Shown here: piece by piece, positions 1-11,180 of the stretch
Position numbering within the stretch: position 1 is the first letter of the stretch
How the letters are laid out: each line of letters starts with the position of its first letter
Assembly: GCA_036245525.1 (NCBI GenBank)
Contig: BTPG01000005.1
Location: 213,209,045 to 213,273,044 of the forward strand
Origin: Semisulcospira habei
Taxonomy: Eukaryota; Mollusca; Gastropoda; Semisulcospiridae
Direction: 5' to 3'
DNA: 64,000 nt
Translations under genes and position numbers: made by a program
Notes under the pieces: model-generated
Told to the model about the DNA's origin: nothing
Database searches by the model: none
The model's input: only the letters and a program-made list of their open reading frames with translations

Positions 1-555
1 GGGTAAGGGAAGTAATAATCTGAAACGCAGCTATCGCTGATGTCCCCTCGCAGTGACGTCAGCAGCTGTATACAATGGCCGACTGCGAAGAAGTTACAAG
101 CGAGACAAGCAGTGTTTCTTCACTCGATTCTTTACTCGATCTGTCGTGTTACAGCAGTGAGTTTGGATGTGTGAATGACCCTATTAACACTGTGCAACCT
201 TATCAGTTTGAACCTGAGGCTGAGCTACCCAATGCCGAGTTTGAAGAAGCACCCGACAGACGATTTGAGCGAGTCTCTCGAACGCATGCTGTTTACCAAC
301 TGGTAAGTAACTTGTTTACATGTTATCAAAGAGCTATGTCTATGATGTTAGATAGTGTGTGGCTAGTCTTATTCAAGTTACTCGTACATATGTATGTTGA
401 ATCGATGGCGGTAGAACTTGTTTTGCAGTCAATAATTTGTAAAGTTGTGCGATGTTTTAACTTTCGCTCTTGATGCAATTCATACAGTCATGGTCCCACT
501 CAATCATTGCTAGCAGTCCCCCTAACTAAAACTAGCCAAATGAGTACACGTATGG

Positions 556-568
556 ATATATATATATG

Positions 569-605
<37 letters not shown>
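556..605. repeat. TA/TG microsatellite
   Basis: Alternating TA followed by an uninterrupted run of TG dinucleotides inside the first intron of the P2X7-like gene. Confidence 0.9.
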
Positions 606-609
<4 letters not shown>

Positions 610-1025
610 CCAATGGATTATAATTTATTGTTTTGCCTAGACCTATTAGTCACTACCATGATAGTCCGTTTCAATAGCTTGTAGACTGCACAGAACTTGA
701 AGTTGAACTGAACTTGTAAAAAATTGTGTGTGTGCAGGTGTCAGTGTGCAAACTGTGTTGGCATGGGCTCGATCCGGGAATGCTGCTGTTGTCAAGAAAT
801 TCCAGAAATGGAATCACTGACAGTAAGTGCAGGAGTGGGCTGCATCACCGACCATCCTGGCTTCAGCTCAGTGTGCTTGGACCTCTACGTCTTAGAGACC
901 TGCTATTCCTGGTACAACCAGCAGTATGGGAGAGCTATACAGGATGCTAACGAGTAAGTTATATTTCCGTTATAAATTGTAATCGTGATGCTATAAATAG
1001 GTCTGTGTCATAAATATGCACAAAT

Positions 1026-1291
1026 AAATAATACTACTAATAAAATTAGGATCTCACCTATATTTGACACCTTACTCTTTAATTCAAGCGATTGCTAATT
1101 TTGAAATCTAACACTAGCCCAAACCCTAACTCTGAATCCGATTTAAGTCAGGGGTTAGGATAAAGGACAAACCGTTAAATTCAATGTTAGGGTTAGGGTT
1201 TGGTCTAGGGTTAGAGTTGAAAATTAGAGATAGCTTGAATTAGAAAGTAAGGTGTCAAAGATGGATGAGATCTTAAAATTATAATAATAAA
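1026..1291. repeat. Imperfect inverted-repeat (MITE-like) element in intron 2
   Basis: The left arm around GATCTCACC...GACACCTTACT (about 1050-1100) is matched in inverse orientation by AGTAAGGTGTC...GATGAGATC (about 1246-1271), and the flanking AT-rich arms also pair roughly. The middle holds CTAACCCTAA-like words in both orientations, so the whole can fold back. No coding capacity. Probably a non-autonomous transposon; no clear target duplication was found. Confidence 0.6.
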
Positions 1292-1775
1292 GAAAATTTA
1301 TACCGTGCATTTTCCTAAATAACAATTAAATTTAAAGCGCACTCTCACACATTAATAAAAGTCATACATACAGATAATTACACACACATTCGTATTAAGA
1401 AAAGCAAGGTGGGAGATGTGGGGTGGGGGTGGTGGTCAATGAGATGATGTTAGATATTTATACATTAGCCAAAAAAAAAAAAGAATATAAATTTACGATG
1501 CCACATTTAAGTTTCAACAGAAATATTTTCGAGATAGGTTTTAAGATTTGACTTAAAGTGGAAATTACTGGGATGTTTTGAACAAAAACAGTAATAAAAT
1601 AAAAAATAAAATTGTCAGACATTCATTTTGATGTCAAGATATTTAATTTATTTGCATGTGCTAATTCTGAGAAAAAGTAATATTTAGAGTTAGTTACTTA
1701 TACATTGCTTTAGGTCCAGTCGACTGCTTAGAGCCGTATCAGGACCCCAATAATATTTAGAGGAATATTTTCAAG

Positions 1776-1950
1776 TACGGTAAAAGCCGGATAGTACGAC
1801 ACGCCAGTGACCTTCAAAATTGTGTTGTTATATCCGGTTGACATATTATCCAACGGGCCGAATACAAGGATTTTGGCCGGGACCCAGCTTTTTGTGTCTT
1901 CATATCCGGATGTCGTTATATCCGACGTTGTACTAACCGGCTTTGACTGC
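1776..1950. mobile_element. Short TIR MITE, copy 1
   Basis: The termini are inverted copies of CAGTCAAAGCCGGTTAGTAC: the right end reads GTACTAACCGGCTTTGACTG and the left end has AAAAGCCGGATAGTACGAC. It is related to the copy at 2421-2565. The 5' CAGTCAAA is like the ends of pogo/Tigger-type Tc1-mariner elements (family inference). It lies in the second intron of the P2X7-like gene and codes for nothing. Confidence 0.65.
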
Positions 1951-2420
1951 ACATTGATTGTTTACTGTCGTTATTACTGTATATTATTATTGTATGCTTG
2001 TTTTTCTTTCCAGGCGGTATCGGTATGTAGCTTACCGCATGCTTGTGCGGTAGATCTGGAAGTGGCTGGGGAGGGACATCAGGGTCACCTTACCAGCTTA
2101 TGCGGTAACAAGAATCCGGAAACAGTTTCCGAGCGCAGATGGGCAGTACGCTGGTTATAGGGACCCAGAATAATGTGACAATACATCTGACAGCACTGGC
2201 CCATTTTTGCATCGTTATGTGTTTCAAATATATTCATAATATACTGTCATTATTATTATTACATGGACAAAAAACCATTTTGATGTGTGTTTGTAGTCTG
2301 TTCAGCTTGTTTTACGCGCTGGTTTAAAAAAAAAGAAGTGTGTTTGCATTTATTTATAATTATGAAACAGAAGTGCAACACTAAAATCATGTGTAGTTTG
2401 TAACATACATGTAGTGGCAA

Positions 2421-2565
2421 CACAGTCAAAGCCGGTTAGTACGATATAACAACAGCCAGACATAAAGACACAAAACCTATATCCGGCCCGTTGGACACAT
2501 CAGCCGGATATAATGACACGATTTTGAAGTTCCTGGGCATGTCGTACTATCCGGCTTTGACTGTG
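2421..2565. mobile_element. Short TIR MITE, copy 2
   Basis: Ends CACAGTCAAAGCCGG (left) and CCGGCTTTGACTGTG (right) are perfect inverted repeats; the adjoining GTTAGTACGA and TCGTACTATC pair imperfectly. About 145 bp, no coding capacity. Shares termini and several internal words (CCGGATATAA, CAACGGGCC in inverse) with copy 1. Confidence 0.7.
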
Positions 2566-2599
2566 TGTTGTGTGCAAGGTGTGTGGGAGTATTTTTGGC

Positions 2600-3681
2600 T
2601 TTTACCATTTTGGAATGTATATAAAAAGTTTCTAAATAAAATGAAGTTAATACTGCCATTGTGAAACCCACCCTGGTTTTTGTGTCACGTTGGATGGCAA
2701 AAGTGGTCAGATTTACTTCATATTTAGATTGTGTGGTAATGTCTCATACCTCACTCATACCTCAAAGTCATAGAAACCAGTAGTTATAGGTTCTCACTTG
2801 CAGAGCCAGGTCTGCTCTTTTCAAACTCTTGTCATCAAGTAATGTAAACAAAAATTGTACAGTACACAACTATATTTATAATAAATTCAACAAACTTACT
2901 CTTCAATTTTCATTTACGTTCCCTCTTGTCTCAAGTAACCAACCATCTACGCACACACACATACATTCACAGGCACATTCGTCCATTCTTTCAGATATGA
3001 TCCAGTCTATCAGATAATGAAAAGCACAATCATTAGTCCCCCACACAGACCATTATAGTCTAGCAGCTGCCCTTCATAGACGATCAGCCGTTTACGAGAA
3101 AGTCATTTTCTAGAGAGTAACAAAGGTTTGGGTATATCAAAATGACGTCTAGTTTGAATAAAAGCAGTGCGCACTCGTTTTAAACCGCCGGAGGACGGAG
3201 ACATTTTTCTGTAGCACATTTTGTTTCTAGTTCGCCTGCAGACGAAATAAGGACATTCGCAGCCATGTTCCCAGGGGATCAGTAGTTTACGCGGGTCTCA
3301 TTGTTCCTGTATTCAGTGATAGTATGTACTATATGTCACTTAAAAGGATTTCATTTATTTTTTAAAATAAAATTTGCACACTTAGGTATATTAAGAGAAG
3401 AAGCAGTTACGAAAAGGCTTGCCTTGAACTCAAATATCGTTACTCAACAATAAGGTATCCCAAACTGATCACGTGATGAAAACATCGGCACACGCGATTT
3501 CCCTGCGATAAATTTTGATGTACCGGCGAGTTCTTTTTGATTTGTTCTACAGAAGCGTGTTTGTTTCCCCAAAAAGCGAACATGCAACGTTGCTTTGTGC
3601 ATTTTTACATCTTGATAAAGGTTTGTCACGTTTATTTTCATTCACTTTACCATCGCTTTGCCCGTTTTATTTCGACACCTT

Positions 3682-3723
<42 letters not shown>

Positions 3724-4240
3724 AACAAAAAAGGCTATCTTTGAAACCTATGTCCGAAGTGCAACATGTTCCATGCTGTAAAAGAGTGCCACACCACTAG
3801 GTTGTAAGTGTCATGGCTGAACAAAGTTTCGGAACTTGATTAATTATTATTATACTGTAACACTTAATTCAATCAGTTGTACTGGCAAGCTATGTTGTGA
3901 TGTGCGATCAGTGCCATGCAGTCTCGATCAGTGATCACTGATGGTACAGTACACTTGACACGTAAAAAATACACAGCACAATGTGAACACGCTTGGAAGT
4001 TCATGCAATGCTTTGTTTAAAATTAAACCCTATCTTGCTAGCAGTAGCCTATTGCACAAAAGAGGAACTATTTTGCTGCTGCATAGTTTAAAGTTTGTCT
4101 GCATTATTGCAGTTTGCTGCAAGATTCTTAGCAGCTGGCATTAGCACTGACACTCATATATTTGGGGATTAAAACGAGAAAGAAAACGGAGACAGGTAAC
4201 ACAGAGTGATTAAATGAATGAGATATGCTTTGTGATGAAC
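2600..4240. other. No gene seen; includes a poly(A) tract at 3685-3721
   Basis: I find no ORF with a recognisable product and no splice-bounded exon. A run of about 36 A residues at 3685-3721 may be a retroposed tail or a simple repeat; the sequence 5' of it does not match a family I know. Confidence 0.5.
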
Positions 4241-4249
4241 AGCTATTTA

Positions 4250-5800
4250 AAGTAAGGGGGGAGGGAGGCACATACTTTATAATATTGTGCACATACTATT
4301 TCTTTCAGTGTTTCCATCACCCATCATAACACCATTGGCCTCGATGAGTTCTCGTGTTTTATTTGAGTGATTTACAAAATACATGTACTTGCTGCTGTTA
4401 TATTATTTTCTTACTGGCTTTGACATTTCGCTGTAAGATTTACAGTCCCATACTTTAAGCCTGTCCCGACTAACGCACATGGAGGTTGACTGTATCATTG
4501 ATATGTGTGTGTAGGTATCGTTTTGTTTGAGGTGGCAGTTTTGGCCTCACCTTTAAGTTTGGTGCCCTTGTGCATGTGGCCACCAGTACTATTTACAGAA
4601 CTGATGGCTGCATGTGCAGTGTGATTAACTGTACACATGAGATTTTTAGGTGGGCAGCTAAAATACAGGCAGTCAATACAAGCCACTTTCTTAACCTCAA
4701 ACCTCTATATATAGGTTTTACAGCCCACTAATGGCAAGTAATGCCCATCAGTATACAATTGTGCATGTCTTTTGTGGGTGTTCTGTGGTTTTCCTTATCA
4801 ATGTGAACTGGGCAGCCTATTGTTTGAAGTGATCAGTAGTGGCATTTAAAGGGAGGGGGGGGGGGGGGGAGGCACATACTTTATAATATTGTGCACATAC
4901 TATTTCTTTCAGTGTTTCCATCACCCATCATAACACCATTGGCCTCGATGAGTTCTCATGTTTTATTTGAGTGATTTACAAAATACATGTACTTGCTGCT
5001 GTTATATTATTTTCTTACTGGCTTTGACATTTCGCTGTAAGATTTACAGTCCCATACTTTAAACCTGTCCTGACTATCGCACATGGAGGTTGACTGTATC
5101 ATTGATATGTGTGTGTGTAGGTATCGTTTTGTTTGAGGTGGCAGTTTTGGCCTCACCTTTAAGTTTGGTGCCCCTGTGCATGTGGCCACCAGTACTATTT
5201 ACAGAACTGATGGCTGCATGTGCAGTGTGATTAACTGTACACATGAGATTTTTAGGTGAGCAGCTAAAATACAGGCAGTCAATACAAGCCACTTTCTTAA
5301 CCTCAAATCTCTATACATAGATTTTACAGCCCACTAATGCCCATCAGTATACAATTGTGCATGTCTTTTGTGGGTGTTCTGCGGTTTTCCTTATCAATGT
5401 AAATTGGGCAGCCTATTGTTTAAAGTGATCAGTGGTGGCGTCATCTATAATGTATGTGTGCATTTGGCCACTAGTATTGTTTACAAAGATGCTGTTTACA
5501 GAACTAGTGGCTGTTAGTTCTGTTATTGTTATCAGGTGTGGCCTTATCTGTAAGTTTTGGTGCCCCTGTGCATCACTGCATGAGGCCAACATTACTTTTC
5601 ACAGAACTGATGGCTGCATGTGTAGTGTGATTAACTGTACACATGAGATTTTTAGGTTAGGCTAAAATACAGGCAGTCAATACAAGCCACTTTTTAAATC
5701 TCAAATCTCTATTACACATGTATATAGGTTTTACAGTCCACTAATGCCCATCAGTATACAATTGTGCATGTCTTTTGTGGGTGTTCTGCGGTTTTGTATG
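4250..5800. repeat. Tandem duplication, ~600 bp unit, two and a half copies
   Basis: GGCACATACTTTATAATATT occurs at about 4267 and 4870, and the following ~570 bp are nearly identical. A third, partial copy (about 5535-5800) keeps the section from the GTGGCC...AAGTTTGGTGCCC region to the TGTGGGTGTTCTGCGG end. The G-tract at the unit junction varies in length. No coding capacity. Confidence 0.85.
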
Positions 5801-5829
5801 TGGGGTGGGGTTGAAAGCGGGGCAGTATG

Positions 5830-6144
5830 GCACATATTACTGTGTATGTGTATGTACAAGACCTACATTATCCAAAAACATGAATAAATAATTTAAATAG
5901 TTATTTGGGTTTAACGCCACGCAGGCGACTACGGCCACCCTCATGATGGTTAAATGAATAAGATAAAGTAAGTCAAAGATACCTGGGGCATATGAATGCT
6001 AAGTAAAGGATAGATTATGAACATGCACAGATATACATTCTTTTGGTGGGTGTTCTGCGGTTTTGTGTGTGTAACTGGAGTGGGGTTGGGAGCGAGCGGT
6101 ATGGCACCTATGACAATGTACATGTATAAGACATTTATTCACCA
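5830..6144. repeat. Dispersed repeat copy (TGTTCTGCGGTTTTGTGTG family)
   Basis: Contains GTTATTTGGGTTTAACGCC, AAGGATAGATTATGAACATG and the GTTCTGCGGTTTTG block, all of which recur in the cluster at 10240-11180. It is the target in which the non-LTR element 6145-9723 landed. Confidence 0.7.
6058..6144. repeat. Target-site duplication of the 6145-9723 element, proximal copy
   Basis: The 87 bases from CGGTTTTGTGTGTGTAACTG to TTATTCACCA are repeated exactly at 9724-9810 on the far side of the retrotransposon. Confidence 0.88.
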
Positions 6145-6185
6145 CTCTCTCTCTCTCTCTTGGCTTGACTTCGCGAACGAAGATT

Positions 6186-8060
6186 CTATAGGGCTTGCCC
6201 ACGTCGTCTGCAGGCATTTTCGTGGCTGCGGAGGCCAATCCGGGACAGGCAGGTACGACCGCAGTGGCTGCAGGGGAAGGTTTGGTCAGGGTTCTGAGTT
6301 ACGACAGCTCTGTTTTTTCTTCTGAGCCGCTTGTCTTTAAGGTTAGCTCTGCGAGAGTCCTCAAAGGAGACGGCTGCCTTGTGAATGGTGGAGCGCCAGG
6401 TGTCACGGTCCGCAGCAAGCGAAGACCACTGGCGGTGGTCGATTTGGCAGGCACTAAGTGACTTCTTGAGAACGTCTTTGTATCTCTTCTTTGGTGCCCC
6501 TCTGTCTCGGTGTCCAGTGGCGAGCGCGCCGAACAGAGTGATCTTGGGTAGGCGATGATCCTCCATCCTGGAGACGTGCCCCGCCCAGCGAAGCTGTGTC
6601 CGCAGCAGCAAAGCCTCGATGCTCAAAGTTTCCGCCTGTTCAAGGACCTCGACGTTGGTGACATAGTCAGTCCAGTGAATGCTGAGGATGGTACGCAGGC
6701 AGCGCTGGTGAAAGCGTTCGAGGAGTCGTAGTTGGCTGCGGTAGAGGGCCCAGGACTCGGAACCGTACAGCAGGGTGGTGAGGACGACAGCTCTGTACAC
6801 GCTGATCTTGGTGCCTTTTTCAGCTGTTGATTGTGCCACACCCGCTTGAATAGTCGCCCGAAAGCACTGTTCGCTTTTGCCAGCCTGTTGTCCAGCTCCT
6901 TGTCCAGCTTGGCGTCTGACGTGATGATGCAGCCAAGGTAGGTAAACTGGTGTACAGACTTCAGTTCGGACTCGCCGATGGTGATGTGGGGAGGGCGATG
7001 CTCTTCCTTGGGTGCCGGCTGATGAAGGACCTCTGTCTTTTTCAGACTGACCTCAAGTCCAAAGAGCTGGGCGGCATCTGCGAAGCAGGACGTAATGCGC
7101 TGCAAGGCTCTCTCTGTGTGTGCAACAAGGGCAGCGTCATCAGCAAAGAGCAGCTCACGAATCAGTTGGTCTGGGGTTTTCGTGTGGGCCTGCAGTCGTC
7201 TGAGGTTGAACAGGCTGCCATCGAGACGATACCTGATGTACACTGCGTCGTCATCGTCGAGGTCCACTGTGGCCTGCTTCAACATCATGCTGAAGAAGAT
7301 GGTGAAGAGGGTCGGTGCCAGCACGCAGCCTTGCTTCACGCCGTTGCGAATGGGGAATGGTTCTGAGAGGTCACTGTTTAGTCTGACCTGGCCTTGCTGG
7401 TCCTCGTGGAGCTGGACGATCATGTTGAGGAACTTTGGGGGACAGCCTAGTCGCTCCAGGATCTGCCACATACCTTGCCTGCTCACAGTGTCAAACGCTT
7501 TTGTTAGGTCGACAAACGTTACGTACAGCCCTTTGTTCTGCTCCCGGCACTTCTTCTGAAGCTGTCTCAGCACAACGACCATGTCGGTGGTACTCCTGTT
7601 GGCTCTGAAGCCACACTGGCCCTCTGGGAGGTGGTCTTCAGCGATGGCAGGTACCAGCCGATTCAGGAGCAACCTTGCGAGAATTTTCCCGGCACTTGAC
7701 AGCAGGGTAATTCCACGATAATTAGAGCAGTCAGACTTATCTCCTTTGTTCTTGTACAGGGTGATGATGACTGCATCACGGAGATCCTTTGGTAGTGTTC
7801 CTTTTTCCCAGCAGCAGAGAAATATGTCGTGGAGCTTGTTGTGCAGTGCTGGGCCTCCATGTTTCCAGATCTCTGGCGGGATTCCGTCAATGCCTGCTGC
7901 TTTGCCACTCTTGAGCTGGTGGATGGCTGTGAGGGTCTCTTCGGCGGTGGGCGGTTCGTCCAAATCAACCTTTAGTGGAAGGTGTGGGATTTGGAGGATG
8001 ACTGTTTATTGAACAGTGCGCTCAGCGCCGAAGAGGTCCTGAAAGTATTCCGACCAGCGG
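6186..8060 (-). pseudogene. Reverse transcriptase and zinc-finger part of the non-LTR element
   Basis: The linker and fingers begin near 8060; a TAA interrupts near 8013 (the relative at 18.1 kb has a sense codon there). From 7963: KSGKAAGIDGIPPEIWKHGG, VDLTKAFDTV (motif A), GVKQGCVLAPTLF and ELLFADDAALVAH (motif C, Asp-Asp). A one-base deletion in a T-run at 6816-6820 moves the frame; the rest (LLYGSESWALYRSQL and the thumb, then CSHCGRTCLSRIGLRSH) reads in a second frame to 6186. The related copy at 18.1-20.0 kb shows the uninterrupted alignment at this site. Role: target-primed cDNA synthesis; inactive here. Confidence 0.88.
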
Positions 8061-8061
8061 T

Positions 8062-9375
8062 TCAAGATGGAGGTATTATCTGTGAGGAGTGCCTGTCCAT
8101 CAGCGCTTCGCAGGGGACTTTGTACCAGGTGCCCCTGTAGTCACCGTTGTCAGCGCAGAGCTGGGTCCTCTGTGCGAGTCTGGACCACCACTCGTTCTGG
8201 AGCTCTCTAAGCTTGAGCTGGAGACTGCTGCAGATGAGGCGGAAGGCAGACTTCTTCACAGGGCCGGAAGGCTGGGCTAGGTGGGCCTGGTGGGCGGCTC
8301 TTTTTTTGGCTAGAAGTTCCTGGATCTCTACGTCGTTTTCGTCAAACCAGTCCTTGTTCCTCTTTCTAGCAAAGCCCAAGACTTCCACAGAAGAGTTTAC
8401 AATAGCAGTTTTCAGTTGTTCCCAGAGTGTTTCAGGGGAGGAGTTTGCTGGATCAACTGTGTCTTTGAGCATGCGCTGTAAATCGGCCTGAAGGGCAGCT
8501 TTCTTGTCGTCACGCTGAAGGCTGGCAACATCAAGCTTTTTCTTGGGGGGCCCCCCTTTCTTGGGTTTCAGCTTGAGGCGGAGCCTGAGTTTGCAGCGAA
8601 CAAGGCGGTGGTCAGTGTGGCATTCTGCGCTGGGCATCACTCTGGTGAGGAGGACGTCACTGCGGTCCCTCTGACGCACTAGGACATAGTCGATAAGGTG
8701 CCAGTGTTTGGAGCGAGGATGCATCCAGGTGGTCTTTCGACTGTCGTTTTGCTGGAAAGTAGTGTTGGTGATGACAAGTTGCTGCTCTGCACAGAGCTCC
8801 AACAGTAGGCGACCATTGTCATTGCAGTTCCCAACGCCATGCTTGCCGAGGACTCCTTTCCAGGCTTCAGAGTCTTGGCCCACTCTGGCGTTGAAGTCGC
8901 CAAGGATGATGACTTTGTCGTCTGCAGGGGTGCTCTGCAGGAGGCTGCGCAGGTCAGAGTAGAACTTGTCTTTTTCTGCAGGCTCTGCCAGGAGGGTTGG
9001 GGAGTACACACTGAGAAGGGTGACGTATTGCTGGTGTCTCAGTGGGAGGCGCATGGACATGATGCGGTCGGAGTGACCCGTTGGTAGGTTTTCCAACTTA
9101 GTCGCAATGTGGGTCTTCACCATGAAGCCCACGCCTGAGAGCCGTCTTTCTGATGCAGGCCTGCCTGACCAGTAGAGGGTGTAGCCAGCGCCAAGTTCTT
9201 GGAGGCTGCCTTCCTCCGGGAGGCGTACTTCGCTGAGCGCGGCGATGTCGATGTTTAACCTCCGCAATTCATGGGCAATGAGGGCGGAGCGACGTTCAGG
9301 GCGTCCGCTGTCTGCTGTGTCGAGCATGGTTCGGATGTTCCAGCATGCTACGTTGAGTCCAGTCGTGGTCGTCAT
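8062..9375 (-). CDS. APE-type endonuclease domain of the non-LTR element
   Basis: 437 residues from ATG at 9375. It nicks target DNA to start target-primed reverse transcription. Visible exonuclease-endonuclease-phosphatase motifs: WN at residues 12-13, SE at 48-49, GDFN at 159-162, and TDHRL at 254-258. The start follows the ~350 bp leader and is the first ATG before the conserved NVACWNIRTM. The frame ends at TGA 8062-8064 because of a frameshift near 8065-8085: the same DNA in the next frame continues into RT linker (RWSEYFQDLF). So the real product would have been an endonuclease-RT fusion. The domain itself looks intact. Confidence 0.85.
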   Translation of the reverse strand: MTTTTGLNVACWNIRTMLDTADSGRPERRSALIAHELRRLNIDIAALSEVRLPEEGSLQELGAGYTLYWSGRPASERRLSGVGFMVKTHIATKLENLPTGHSDRIMSMRLPLRHQQYVTLLSVYSPTLLAEPAEKDKFYSDLRSLLQSTPADDKVIILGDFNARVGQDSEAWKGVLGKHGVGNCNDNGRLLLELCAEQQLVITNTTFQQNDSRKTTWMHPRSKHWHLIDYVLVRQRDRSDVLLTRVMPSAECHTDHRLVRCKLRLRLKLKPKKGGPPKKKLDVASLQRDDKKAALQADLQRMLKDTVDPANSSPETLWEQLKTAIVNSSVEVLGFARKRNKDWFDENDVEIQELLAKKRAAHQAHLAQPSGPVKKSAFRLICSSLQLKLRELQNEWWSRLAQRTQLCADNGDYRGTWYKVPCEALMDRHSSQIIPPS

Positions 9376-9723
9376 GAGAGTGGATCCATTGTTTTTTCTT
9401 GTTTTCTGACCGCATGAGAAGATGCCCGTTGACCGCGGCTAGCCAACTGGGTTTACGAGGGGATAAGCTTTGGTTAGGCCACCTTTTCTAGGCCCCTCTC
9501 CGTGTGGAGCAAGCAGTGCTGTCCCTAGAGAAGGCTGCTTGGTCGTTCAGGGTGTGCCGAGTGACGTTGTCATCCCCAGGTCAACATCAGGCGACCAATA
9601 TCCTGAACCGCCTGCATGCAGGTTTGAGACTGCGGCTTCCAGTGACATCTTTCACCTGCCGTTTTGCCCCTTGCCCATCGCTACAGGACTTGGAAAGTTC
9701 AGTGTCATAGTCCGTGGGCGTTT

Positions 9724-9810
9724 CGGTTTTGTGTGTGTAACTGGAGTGGGGTTGGGAGCGAGCGGTATGGCACCTATGACAATGTACATGTATAAGACAT
9801 TTATTCACCA
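9724..9810. repeat. Target-site duplication of the 6145-9723 element, distal copy
   Basis: 87 bp exact match to 6058-6144. It marks the 5' end of the retrotransposon at 9723. Confidence 0.88.
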
Positions 9811-9933
9811 AGTAAAACGTTATAAGGATTTTTGTGTGGCATGGCGACAGTAAAATACATCCTCACTTGTAGGGCATTCATCATGTCATACACTCAGTTG
9901 GCGATCATCCTGTATAGAGCACTAAACGATAGA

Positions 9934-10215
9934 TAATAATAATAATAATAATGTACATTTATATAGTGCTTAACTTCCAAATGAATGGTGCTCACAATAT
10001 TAAACACTAATCAGTCATATGTCACAAATCATGGAATCACGTTGTTCCATGGATGGTGCTGTACTGAGGACAGCTTCTGGAAAGAAACTGCACCTGAAAC
10101 AAGAGGCTCTGGCTTTCAAAGCACGGAACCGCCGGCCAGAGGGCAAAAGCTCGAAGAGGTCATTGGCTGGGTGCGACAGATCTGACAGAATAGTACTGGT
10201 GGCCACATGCACAGA
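9934..10215 (-). mobile_element. 3' end of a CR1/L2-like non-LTR element
   Basis: On the minus strand, about 10190-10040 encodes ILSDLSHPANDLFELLPSGR followed by a basic stretch, which matches the C-terminal tail seen in many metazoan LINE ORF2-like proteins. It is followed by a short 3' UTR containing AAGCACTATATAAATGTACA and an (ATT)n tail (9936-9953). Upstream RT motifs are absent, so this is a 5'-truncated copy. Clade is inferred from the tail sequence only. Confidence 0.5.
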
Positions 10216-10234
10216 GGCATCATGGTGTATGTTC

Positions 10235-11180
10235 TTAGCCTGTATGCTGATGTGTATGTACAAAACCTACATTACAAACAAAATAAATAAATAATTTAAA
10301 TAAATAAGATAAAGTAAGTCTAAGATACCTGGGACATATGCATGCTAGGTAAAGGATAGAGTATGAACATACACAGATGTGCATGTCTTTGGGTAGGTGC
10401 TCTGCGGTTTTGTGTGTGTATTTGGGTAGGGGTTGGAAGCGGGCGGTATGCCACCTATTGCCATCTAAAATTCTATATATATGTGTATATTTTCTTCTTG
10501 TATGCTGATGTGTATGTACCAAACCTGCATTACAAACAAACAAAAGTAAATAAATAAATAATTTAAATAAATAGTTATTTGGGTTTAATGCCGAGCAGGC
10601 GACTAATGTCATCTCGTGGCTGTTACATAAATAAGATAAAGTAAGTCAAGATACATGGGCCATATGAATGCTGAGTAAAGGATAGATTATGAACATGCAC
10701 AGATGTACTTGTCTTTTAGTGGGTGTTCTGTGGTTGTGGAGTGGGGTTGGGAGTGGGCAGTATTACCATGTATGTGTATGAGAACATCAGCATATGTATA
10801 AAACCTACTTTACAAACAAATAAAAATAAATAATAAATTTTAATAAATAAAATAAGATAAATCAAAGATACCTGGGACATGAATACCAAGTAAAGGATAT
10901 ATTATGAACATGCACAGACTTGCATGTCTTTTAATGGGCGTTCTGTGGTTTTGTATCTGGGGTGGGGAGCAGGTGTTAAGCACCTATTACCATATATGTG
11001 TACATGTATGTTCTCATCTTGTATGCTGATCTGTATGTGCAAACACACATCACAAACAATCAAATAAGTAAATAAATAAATTTAAAAAAAAATTAATAAA
11101 TAAAATATGTCGGGGATACCTGGGACCTATGGATAGATTATGAACATGCACAGATGTATGCATATTGAAAAATAATTTCC
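10235..11180. repeat. Cluster of ~220-320 bp degenerate tandem repeats
   Basis: The block TAAAGGATAGATTATGAACA with GTCTTT...GTTCTG is found near 10355, 10672, 10893 and (shortened) 11128, each preceded by an (AAAT)n-rich segment and a TGTATGCTGAT motif. It is the same family as 5830-6144. It may be an amplified SINE; I see no clear tRNA-like head. Confidence 0.7.

Larger units (their letters stand above)
75..2173 (+). pseudogene. P2X7 ballast-domain-like gene, three exons, decayed
   Basis: Three pieces resemble the cytoplasmic ballast domain of P2X7 receptors, which in invertebrates also occurs as free-standing 'P2X purinoceptor 7-like' proteins. Piece 1 (75-302) starts at ATG 75, is acidic and Ser-rich, contains PYQFEPEAEL, and ends at a good donor GTAAGT (303). 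Piece 2 (738-953) follows a pyrimidine/TG-rich acceptor and encodes the Cys-rich core CANCVGMGSIRECCCCQEI and then CITDHPGFSSVCLDLYVLET; its donor GTAAGT is at 954. Piece 3 (2014-2173) has RYRYVAYRMLVR, a TAG at 2051-2053, then WKWLGRDIRVTLPAYAVTRI and TAA at 2171. Pieces 2 and 3 join in phase, but pieces 1 and 2 do not (phase 0 meets phase 1). With the TAG at a position usually Trp in this family, I call it a pseudogene. A missing microexon could explain the first mismatch. Ligand-gated channel segments are absent. Family recognition is from memory of the motif pattern. Confidence 0.72.
6145..9723 (-). mobile_element. Non-LTR retrotransposon, full-length but decayed
   Basis: About 3.6 kb in minus orientation, bounded by an 87 bp direct repeat. 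From its 5' end (9723): ~350 bp leader, APE-type endonuclease, reverse transcriptase, a C-terminal C2H2-like zinc finger (CSHCGRTCLSRIGLRSHENAC region, near 6220-6280), then a short 3' end with the hairpin CTTCGTTCGCGAAG and an (AG)n tail (6145-6160). The protein type is that often mis-annotated 'craniofacial development protein 2-like' in invertebrates. At least two frameshifts and one nonsense codon break the single long coding region, so it is probably inactive. Confidence 0.9.

Noticed and set aside
1120..1220. CTAACCC/GGGTTAG words suggesting interstitial telomere repeats
   Set aside because: Only one or two consecutive units in each orientation, inside an inverted-repeat element; not a telomeric array.
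3515..3781. Open frame ending in a poly-lysine run
   Set aside because: The lysines come from the 36-base A tract; no family likeness or conserved start.
6950..7559. Plus-strand open frames across the retrotransposon
   Set aside because: They are antisense to the reverse transcriptase frame.
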